Of a DNA stretch of 64,000 nucleotides, positions 56,025 through 64,000 are shown piece by piece. The stretch lies in contig JACAAK010000005.1 in assembly GCA_025093985.1 (NCBI GenBank), positions 1,798,001 through 1,862,000 of the forward strand. The letters are read 5' to 3'. Origin of the DNA: Calvatia gigantea (Eukaryota > Basidiomycota > Agaricomycetes > Agaricales > Lycoperdaceae). The notes beneath the pieces are model-generated. The model made no database searches. It saw only the letters and a list, made by a program, of their open reading frames with translations, and was not told the DNA's origin. The position numbers and the translations under genes were made by a program. The first letter of the stretch is position 1, and the number at the start of each line of letters is the position of its first letter.

Positions 56025-57301
56025 TTACATTGGGCGGAAAACATTCAGTCGCCCATCCCAGCTACAACTCGCCAATACACTATCTTCATAGAGTGACCAA
56101 CTGCATCCTACCACAAACTCTGTGTGAGGGTCGTGGATGTACAATAGTTGCGATCGTCCTGGCAGTGGTGTGGTTGTCCACCTATCAAGGAAACCAGTCA
56201 GCATAACCTTCTCGCAGCTCAACGGAGGGGGGTGATCAACATACACTCGACAGGTCATATCATAGCTCGCAGTAGCAAGTACGTCCGCACGATGTGGACT
56301 CCATTGTACCTTCCTCACCGCATACTCATGCCCAAGTAATTGTGTTTCGCACTGTCCCCCAACCTGTCCCACCTCCCCAACTTTGATCATCCTGCAATCC
56401 CAAACTTTCGCCATTTTGTCCACACCGGCACTTGCGAGTACGAATGGACGGTATTTGTTCCAGTCGATAGAGAGAACTTCAGTTGTAGATGCGGATATGG
56501 TGAGTGTGGCTGCTGTTAGGGGTGCGGTAAAGTTGCCGCCACCGATAGTGGGGGCGTAAGTTTGTGTGCGGAGGTCAAAGATTTTGACTGTGCCATCGGT
56601 GGAACAGGAGGCCAAAATATCAGGTTGGTGAGGAGAGAAGAGCGCTTGGTAAGTGCACTGAATGATGGGCTTGCATTGTTAGAACGGAACGGGGCCGGTC
56701 TGGTAGCCACTGACTTATCGTCAGAGAAGTGTTGGGTACAAGGGTAGACGACAGACATACAAGTTTAATCATGCCATCCCAGGATGAGGAGACAAATGTA
56801 TCCTTTTTGATATTTGACCAGTCTACGGAGAAGACCTCTCGCGTGTGTTCTTGCCAAGCACGAATGGGGAGATCCTGTAACGGGACATCAGTAATCGGGT
56901 ATACGTCAACGAAGTTACAAGGACAAGGAGGACGTACGTTCAGCATGACGTCCCACAAGCGTATCGAACCGTCTCCTGACGCAGTAACAAGCTGATTTTC
57001 ATGAATCTCGGACCAAGCAACGTCATATAACCCATCCTGTGTTTCATAGCTGCGACCTTCGAGGTTTAAAACCCACCAAAAACCCACCAGCAAGACCAAA
57101 TCAACGTACTATTTATCCAGATTTAGATCCATGCGAGCCCGGATGTACGGAAACAAGGTGCAATCGTCCATTGCCGACCAAGCCAAAGTTTGCCGAGGAT
57201 GCCAGCGCCAACCGGGTGGTATGAAAAGGGGACCAAGCAATCGCATAATGGGCGAATCCTGGAGTCTGAAGCAGCGCTGGAGGAGCACGAGGGAGACTCA
57301 T
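56025..57301 (-). CDS. PEX7: PTS2 receptor PEX7 (WD40)
   Basis: Cytosolic receptor that delivers PTS2-bearing matrix enzymes to peroxisomes. Exons 57301-57149, 57108-56938, 56874-56761, 56657-56245 and 56181-56025 give 335 residues. Diagnostic stretches: FAHYAIAWSPFHTTRLALAS, YETQDGLYDVAWSEIHENQL, GDGSIRLWDV, WQEHTREVFSVDWSNIKKDT, SSSWDGMIKL, SCSTDGTVKIFDLR, EVLSIDWNKYRPFVLASAGV, GHEYAVRKVQWSPHRADVLA, HTEFVVGCSWSLYEDSVLAS and CSWDGRLNVF. The first intron in this model is only 40 nt and is the weak point. The other introns are canonical. The gene is divergent from the sirtuin gene, 107 bp away. Confidence 0.92.
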
Positions 57302-57408
57302 GACAGTGGTCGGGTAAGGTTGTGGTCAAAGTTATCACTGCGGTGTTAAACGTTAAGCAAAGTGGGCCGGTTAACACATTTGCACACATTTCAGTTTTCC
57401 ACTGTCAC

Positions 57409-59216
57409 ATGCGAATATCTGTCCCGGGCATCCCCCAGTCCATCCTCTCCACCGCTTCGACCGCTCCCCCAATTTCGCGTGTCGAGGCTATTGAACGCAT
57501 CGCTGCATTTATTGAGCCAGGAAATGTTGCTGTGCTTACTGGCGCAGGCGTCAGTGTCGATTCCGGCATCAGGGCCTACAGGGGGCATGACGGCCGGTAC
57601 ATGAACCCAAATTATAAGTGTGTTGCCCTCTGCGGTATTTTCTGGAAAAGCACTACTTAAGCGGAATTTTCAGGCCTATCTTGTACCATGAATTGGTTGA
57701 TAAGACGGCGAAAGGGCATACTTTCAGGTATGACTCGATCTTACTTGGAGTCAAAACTCTTGGCTAAATTGACCTTGCAGACAGCGATATTGGTGAACAT
57801 GTGTGACTGAATATAAACTCTACTGTAGTCCTGACACGACATGTACACAGGCTGAGGTCGTACCTTGGTTACCCTCCAGTCCGGGATGCATTGCCTAATA
57901 CCACGCACTACGCACTGGCAGCACTACAGCACGCGGGTGTCGTTTCGCGACTCATCACGCAGGTCAATATAGCTCTCTGACACACGTCATCAATGAAATG
58001 CACTCTCTGACCAGTCCTCGGTGGTGTAGAACGTCGACGGATTGCATCACAAGGCTTTGCGCACCAAGGCCCGCTCTCATTGGCCTCCGGCAAAATTATC
58101 CTCCGCTATCCTTGAACTTCATGGAACACTACATGTGTGCTTGGCCCATTTGCGCTACACATACCGCAGGCATCTAATAAAGACTGATATATAGAAAGTT
58201 CATTGTCGTCGTGGGCACACTGTCGACCGCAACACGTTTCAAGAATGGTTATCTTCGGCCAACCCAAAATGGTTCTCGTATGTTCGAGAAATGGAACGAA
58301 CGGGGACTCAGCCGAAGGACGAACCCGGATGGAGACGTAAGTCATTTCTTGTCGAGGTTCTAAGATTCTGATTAGAAGGTACCAATGTACTGTATAGGTT
58401 GCCATTGAACATTTAGGGATATCTTATTCTGACTTTCAGATCCCCGATTGCCCGGCGTGCTTCAAGTTGGAGAACCATAAAAACACGGTGGTAAGCCTTC
58501 ATATGTATATCTCTTCCGTAAAGTAGACTCAACGGTGTTTGTATTTAGCATAAACCACAAGTTATCTTCTTCGGTGAATCCATTCCACAGTTGATCAAGG
58601 AGGCATCGTATGTATCTCTCCTTCGGCCCTCGACCAGCCACGAAACCACTCAAATTGCTCTCATCTAGATATCAATTCGTCGACACGTCCGATCGCTTAC
58701 TCATCGTTGGGACGACACTCGCGACATATTCAGCTTTTAGGTTAGCACATCCCTCCTGCCGTAGCAATAGGGATATTCATTTCTCCTGCTTCACCGTCCC
58801 AGATTGTTAGGACGCGCAATTGACACCAAGAAACCAGTCATGCTTCTCAATGTCGGCCCAACTCGCGCAGATAACGTCACCGGTGTCGAAAAAGTTGAAT
58901 ACCTCACTGGATCGGTGCTACCGGACGTTGCAAGCCTTGTTCCTGTACGTCATTTTGCTACTCTCTGTTTTTCCTTGGCTAGTTTTCTGTATTGTGCTTC
59001 GTTCTTGACACTTTGGCTTCTGACTTCGATGCGCGATCATCGATGGCGGTGTTGCTTTAAATTTTGCAAAAAAGTAATTCCCAACTTATTTTATCCCGTG
59101 ATATTTCTAGCGGCGAACTTGCAGTGGAAGATGAGATCGTACGTGAGATGTTGGAGAGTGGGGTCGTACGACCTCCTGAAGATAGTGAAGATCGGGCCCC
59201 GAGAGCTGCTGGATAG
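57409..59216 (+). CDS. SIRT4-type mitochondrial sirtuin
   Basis: NAD-dependent deacylase of the class II (SIRT4-like) group. Exons 57409-57617, 57674-57727, 57781-57792, 57851-57962, 58030-58134, 58195-58336, 58398-58490, 58549-58607, 58669-58740, 58803-58944 and a last exon about 59111-59216. Seen: VAVLTGAGVSVDSGIRAYRG, SYLGYPPVRDALPNTTHYAL, RLITQNVDGLHHKA, catalytic His in LELHGTLHKVHC, CPAC zinc ligands, PQVIFFGESIP, DRLLIVGTTLATYSAFR and VMLLNVGPTRAD. Exon 3 is only 12 nt. In exon 6 the frame changes after EMERTG to reach RRTNPDGD; dropping one G of the GGGG at 58302-58305 restores it. The final junction also needs a one-base adjustment to read GELAVEDEIVREMLESG. So the gene is either slightly broken or mis-sequenced. 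Confidence 0.85.
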
Positions 59217-59535
59217 TCTAGACACAATTGTTAATCCCCTGTCCTAGATGCGATAGAACTTGTATGGAATCGACTCTCACAAGGATTGCCTCGGTTTACG
59301 TTGAGAACTAGAGTGAGAAAATCTTAAGTGAAATATGCTGCCAACGTAGGAGCTGCAACATTATGGCAAGAATATATATTATGTATGATATTTCAATAAT
59401 CCATATAGCGCAAGAGATGTGAGCGATTAAGTACAAGGCTCTGGATGACTAGTGATGACAGGAGATGGTAATTATTACACCGGGAAAAACAATATCCAAG
59501 ACATATAGTAGAATGGCAAATATAAGCACGGCCGC
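59217..59535. other. convergent 3' region
   Basis: These 319 bp lie between the convergent 3' ends of the sirtuin and the unknown zinc-motif gene. A/T-rich, no gene seen. Confidence 0.4.
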
Positions 59536-60001
59536 CTAGTTTTTCGGATAACGACCAGAAAGGAGCAACAAGTACTGAGCAACTTCGAGGGTCTCGGCAT
59601 TCGAGCTTGAAAGGCTCTCGTCCGACTGCCGTGACCCACCACTTTCGCTTAGATCGTCCCCATCCTCCGATCTTCTTCTTCGTATATGTCCTGTAAGGAG
59701 CTGGTCGTGAACACCTTCCACTATGTGCCAGCCAGTGGCAGGTGTCGTATAGCATTTTGGGCGAGAGCTTGATTTCAGTCCCACATCCTCTGCACTGCGT
59801 CAGATGGGGATTGATGATTTGACAAAGAGGATCTTTGAGGAGAATTTTTTCGCGTTCGGAGACGGCGGCCGTACTGTTGCGACCTCTTCCGGCGTGGCGA
59901 GAAGCTACGGGTACGGGTTGGGTGCTAGGGTGGTGTTGGTCCGGTGAACACTTTAAAGGATTTATTGGCGAGCGCATACCGAGGGGATTTGCGTGGTGCA
60001 A
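59536..60001 (-). CDS. unknown basidiomycete protein with C2HC-like zinc motif
   Basis: Family not named. From ATG 60001 the frame runs MHHANPLGMRSP to a conserved-looking block: REKILLKDPLCQIINP, CRGCGTEIKLSPKMLYDTCH, W-x2-HSGRC. This C-x2-C...H-x3-C arrangement followed by W-x2-H occurs in many Agaricomycete proteins of unknown function. A second frame then carries a natural-looking tail (RRRRSEDGDDLSESGGSRQS, ending YLLLLSGRYPKN). Joining them needs one base dropped near 59710; 59536-60001 is 3n+1 long and no adequate intron was found. The start could also be the second Met. Zinc binding is inference from cysteine and histidine spacing. Confidence 0.5.
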
Positions 60002-61171
60002 CGGATTTCATTATGTTGAGGGATAGTAGCTACAGAACGATGATAAACCTGTAGACGAATGTTAACGGTGTCCTGTAAGGCATACCAGGTGTAATCCTCG
60101 AAGAGGACCTAAAAGGGTGCCGGATCTTACCTGTTATTATATAGACGTCTGGGGGAAACAAAAAAGCGTTGTAGGGGATGTAGAAAAAATGCCAGGGGAA
60201 CGCGTCGAGTAGAAAGAGAAAGCAAAGGAAAAGAGAAGACTGAGGCGGGTGGCAGGCGGGAGGGCGGACAACGGGAGGCCCAATGTTGTAAAAACGCGCA
60301 CCGGGTTTTCAATAGATAAATGAGTCGTCTCCTGCAGGGCTCCAAGCGAACCCTGGAAACTCTGAAGGTCGCATTTGGAATGATTATCCACAGTTACTGG
60401 ATCCTCTGCGAGAAGTCCGGATTGAAGAGTAAAAGCTTAACTGTATAGGCGGCCCTAACGACATGGTTTCGACACGGAATTTGGGGCCAGGAGATAATTG
60501 TAATTTCTTTCCATTTTACCGATTTTTCTTTCTTTCACAGGTTGTTAAAGATCGAAGATCTGTTGAGTACATAACAGAGTCGAAGCGAGCTGACGGGGGA
60601 GCCGTTTGTAAAACCACTGCCGGTGGCGATCCACGAGGCGATTTATCAGGTGTGTCAATCAAGAAGGTTGTCCTAATAGACGCCCGGTCCAATCCCCTGG
60701 ACCTGGGTATTCCTGAAGGTCTAATTCTTGCTGTTTATCATCAAAGAATTTGGGAACAATCCACGCTGAAGCGGGGAACTGCTTGGATCATAAGAAGGGG
60801 GATAAAAAGAGTCACGAGATCAACGGAACATGGATACGCACTGGGCGTGCGGCGTTGTTCTTCGGCAGACGATATAGGCGCGGACAAGGGCAGTGACTAG
60901 TCTCACCCATTCCGCCCCAGAACAACAACAAGCATGCTTATTATACTCTCATTCCCGCACCTATGCCCGGTTTGACCGTCGTAGTGGGGTTTAGCGTGAC
61001 TCTCGACCAATATAAGTCTAGCCTCCTGTTATTCAATGGAGTAGCCAGGCCCACTCCCTTTCCTCCAACAACTGGTATAAAAGGCCCTGGCCTTGTACTC
61101 GCTTCTCAGGTCGTTCCTCCGTCCTCTCCCATCATTTGGCGTGTCCACTCCCTTAGTTCCTTCTTGCTACT
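60002..61171. other. intergenic, divergent promoters, no gene assigned
   Basis: These 1.17 kb lie between the unknown zinc-motif gene (-) and the GH16 gene (+). The minus strand is CT-rich at 60150-60340, like a promoter or leader for the former. A 145-codon + frame at 60463-60900 has no domain or conserved phrase and was not called. Confidence 0.35.
61007..61082 (+). promoter_or_regulatory. CCAAT and TATA boxes of the GH16 gene
   Basis: CCAAT at 61007-61011 and TATAAAA at 61076-61082, about 90 bp upstream of the start codon and followed by a CT-rich stretch, form a plausible core promoter. Confidence 0.5.
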
Positions 61172-62384
61172 ATGCGCTTCGTCGTCGCGACCGCCACACT
61201 CGTTTTCACTCTCCTCCCAATGACTGCCCTTGCCGGCAAGGGTCATGACACTCTCCTGCGCAGTAGACACATCAATCACGCCGCTGCAATTCGCGCTCAG
61301 ACAACCAACGGCAGCTACATTGGTGGCAACCCCCCGTATCAATTACGCGAGCATTATGAGGGAGAGTCGTTTTTCGAGTAGGTGATGTTTGTGTTATATT
61401 TTTGGACACTTATTTAGTGATCCGTTCCAGTGACTGGGCCTTCTTTGAAGGAAACGACCCAACCCATGGTTTGGTCAACTACCAATCGCGTAACAAAGCC
61501 CTTGCGAAGAAGCTTGCATATGTGAAGGATGGAACGACCGTGCTCACCGTCGACAGCACCTCAACCGTCCCTGTCGGTGGTAAACGCGATTCGTGAGTGC
61601 CATTTTTTCTTGGCACATCCCGTCATTCGGCGTGATTAATTCGTCACTTGCTTAATAGTGTCCGTATTACATCAAAAAAGACCTGGGATCGCGGTCTTTT
61701 TATTGCCGACTTTGCATTTATGCCTCATGGTTGTAGTGTGTGGCCAGCATACTGGTCTGTTGGCCCGAACTGGCCTAATGCAGGCGAAATTGATATCCTC
61801 GAAGGCGTTCACAACCAACCGACCAACCAATACACGCTCCATACCGGGTCTGAATGCTCTCTTCCTGCTAATGGTAGTGGTATCGATGCAGAAGGTAGCC
61901 TCATTTGGCACGGCTGCCAGACTCTCCCTACAGACAACCGGGGTTGTGGGTTCCTCGATTCCGACACACGCTCATACGGTTCTGGATTCAATAGCGCTGG
62001 TGGAGGTGTTCTTGCACACGAATGGAATTCCCAAGGCATCAAAATATGGTTTTTCCCGCGTGAGGAAGTCCCAGCTGATATCACCGAGAAAGCAGCCCAA
62101 CCCAACTTTGTGGGGTGTTCCGATTGCCGCTTGGTCTTCGAAGTACTGTGATTTCTCTTCGGTGTTGTACCAGCATTCGTTGATCATTGATACGACGATC
62201 TGCGGTGATTGGGCTGGTCCTGCGTATGCAAATTCTGGATGTCCAGGTACATGCGCCGAGGCTATTGCTGACCCTAGCAACTTTGCTGGTGAGTGTTTCT
62301 TTGAGATTCACTCCGTGACCGGTTCTCACCCTGTCTCCAGCGGCCAAATGGGGCATCAACTATATCTCCGTCTTCCAATCCTAA
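61172..62384 (+). CDS. secreted GH16 endo-1,3(4)-beta-glucanase
   Basis: Secreted family-16 glycoside hydrolase acting on beta-1,3(4)-glucans of cell walls. Exons 61172-61377, 61431-61592, 61659-62288 and 62341-62384. Residues 1-21 (MRFVVATATLVFTLLPMTAL) form a signal peptide. Then come the GH16 fold phrases FFDDWAFFEGNDPTHGLVNY, VRITSKKTWDRGLFIADFAF, MPHGCSVWPAYWSVGPNWPN, the catalytic ExDxxE in AGEIDILEGVHNQ, TLHTGSECSL and HEWNSQGIKIWFFPREEVPA. The frame then has to shift by one base at about 62107 to read LWGVPIAAWSSKYCDF, TTICGDWAGPAYANSGCPGT and the end AKWGINYISVFQS. Exon lengths total 3n+1, consistent with one surplus base (TTT at 62107-62109). Without the shift the protein would stop at 62151, losing the C-terminal strand and several cysteines. 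Confidence 0.88.
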
Positions 62385-64000
62385 GTCTATTTCGCGTCTC
62401 GCCTAATTCGATATTCTGCATGGACAGTCGGGTTTTTATTAGGGTCCTTGTTGACGCCTATTTTATGACAGTTTCTATAATCTATTTTGGGGACACGGAC
62501 TACACACACACACACACCCTTGGAAGCAATAATCATATTTTTCCTGCACAATCCATGGTTTCGTTAGTTTCTTGGAGATTACACCCTGAAGTTCTGAGAC
62601 AAGTCGATTTAAGCTCGCACAATCTGTGAGTTCTTGCTTGGTGAGCCTTTAAGTATAACCTTTAGCAGCTGAAGACCTACTATATCTCTGCGCATCCTTA
62701 GCCGACGTGGTACAGACAGTTCCCGACTGGGTGACCTGGGCAGAGATTGACTCGTCGCGAAAGGCCAAGAGTCTGTTCTTTGGAAGTTTTCTTGGCCCTG
62801 CACGCTCCACTACCGAAATTTTCCCTATACAAATCTTGGATGAAGATGCCCCCGCGCTGACGGACGGGATCTCGAAAGAACGTATAGTTTATCGCAACTA
62901 AAATCCGTCCGTCATGTGTCAAGAAATGAGGTGCAGGTTTTGAAAGGGCTCTGAATTTTTTAAGTTATCGCCAAGTCTGGGATCTTTAGATCGCCGTTAT
63001 GGAAAGCTGCTTGCAACCAATATCGATGTTTCGTTGGAGTCAAAATGTTTACCACCGGGATGCCAGTTGTGGAACGTTCATGCACATGCTTGGCCCGCAG
63101 CACAGCCGTGAGGGGCACCTTGAGTGGATGCTCCAATAGCTTGCTTGTGCTTTTCCTCACTGATTCGTTGGGTGTAGGTGCGACAACCCAGAGCTTACTT
63201 CCTCTTATCAAAAAGTAAGAGACAAGACAACAGCGCTAGCATACTCGAACCATTTTCGTGAATGAAAACCTAGGTAGCCCAATCCTTGTTGAGAGTGAAC
63301 GGGGCTATTCGGGCCATTTTAGCCCAAGGATTGACTCGAGATAGTGAGGCATGAGCATGCCCCGGAAATCTGTAAACTTGCAACAGCTTTTGTGCAACAA
63401 AATGTATTCTCGCCGATAAATCCGTAACCACCAGAAATTTTCTTGGGTCCTCGCTAATATACGACACCGTTTAGAGTTTTTGGGGGATTGTTCGTAGCAA
63501 AGGGTTGAGATGATTGAGTGCGGATTTGTGTGGATGGTACGATCCTTTTCGGCCGTGCTCTGGCAGGACCCCGGAAGTTAAGTGATCGACATGAATGTAG
63601 GAAGCCGCGCTCGGGACGAGATGTCTTCCTTGTCTTCCTTTATCTCCTCCCCCATGCCTCCAAAGAATAACTTGGGTTCAGACAGGCAGCAAAAGTATGT
63701 TTTACTACTACTTACCATGAGTTCGAGTTGATTTGCGGCCCAAGGCCCGGTAATGCCAAGGTCACCTACTTGGAACGACCGAAGGTGAGCGACCTTCTAT
63801 TCTTGCTTCACAGAAGCCTTTGATATACTAATACGTGAAATAGAAAAACAACAAGGAAGCCCCTGCGGAGAGCGTGTATGTATTTGCGTAGTCAATGTGA
63901 CCTTACACATGCTGAACGTCCCCGTCCATACTTCGTCACTCAGCTCAGGACCCTCCAAATCGCCGCGTACCTCCCGCAAACTAACAACTCCTGCCAAAAG
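62385..64000. other. 3' flank and window end, no gene seen
   Basis: These 1.6 kb lie after the GH16 gene. Short frames on both strands (for example 62707-62901 +) have no recognisable family or consistent splicing. No tRNA or repeat was identified. A gene beginning beyond the window could have a leader here. Confidence 0.35.

Noticed and set aside
60463..60900. 145-codon + ORF as a gene
   Set aside because: No recognisable motif, start within a T-rich stretch, and no supporting context.

Overview
The window is a gene-dense, intron-rich fungal nuclear segment. Introns are mostly 45-60 nt GT-AG, small exons are common, and intergenic gaps are often only 100-300 bp. The protein set points to a filamentous basidiomycete, most likely an Agaricomycete: a Clr2-type silencing factor, a DNMT5-type DNA methyltransferase, a Zn2Cys6 regulator, a basidiomycete-style F-box protein and a GH16 glucanase. 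No rRNA, tRNA, CRISPR array or intact transposon was recognised. All gene models were spliced by eye. For most of them the exon lengths sum to a multiple of three, which supports the coordinates; exceptions are stated.

Layout. 0.3-11.6 kb: Clr2 (-), sterol O-acyltransferase (+), FBXO9/Pof7-type F-box protein (-) divergent from a membrane DnaJ protein (+), and cytochrome oxidase subunit VIIa/COX9 (-). 11.9-18.4 kb: PP2A B55 subunit (+), MYND-finger membrane protein (+), a doubtful small membrane protein (-) and a signal-peptide/TM protein that may be PIG-X-like (-). 18.5-25.6 kb: ZW10/Dsl1 (-) divergent from EMC5 (+), then a CDF zinc transporter (+). 25.6-28.6 kb shows no gene. 28.6-36.6 kb: Zn2Cys6 factor (+), RFC3 clamp-loader subunit (-) divergent from ubiquitin-S27a (+), and a LaeA-like methyltransferase (+). 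37.2-48.9 kb: PET117 (-) divergent from a CTD-interacting-domain protein (+), DPP1-type lipid phosphatase (-) divergent from the 2179-residue DNMT5 protein (+). 49.1-57.3 kb: CRIPT (-), F-box protein (+), then a same-strand run of dolichyldiphosphatase, pantothenate synthetase, EFM7-like methyltransferase and PEX7 (-). 57.4-62.4 kb: SIRT4-type sirtuin (+, 107 bp from PEX7), an unknown zinc-motif protein (-) and a secreted GH16 glucanase (+).

Most genes are housekeeping genes without an operon-like logic. The outstanding gene is DNMT5: C5-methyltransferase, zinc-finger insert, split SNF2 ATPase and RING, with a textbook PCNA-interacting (PIP) motif at residues 11-18 and no visible chromodomain. 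Other notable items are four ACGCGT (MCB) boxes in 63 bp beside RFC3, a row of acidic tryptophan repeats in ZW10 resembling the COPI-binding lasso of yeast Dsl1, a run of 14-25 nt exons in the zinc transporter, two GC-AG introns, and three 15-17 nt G tracts. Several otherwise intact genes appear to carry exactly one base too many, which looks more like a sequence-quality signature than biology.
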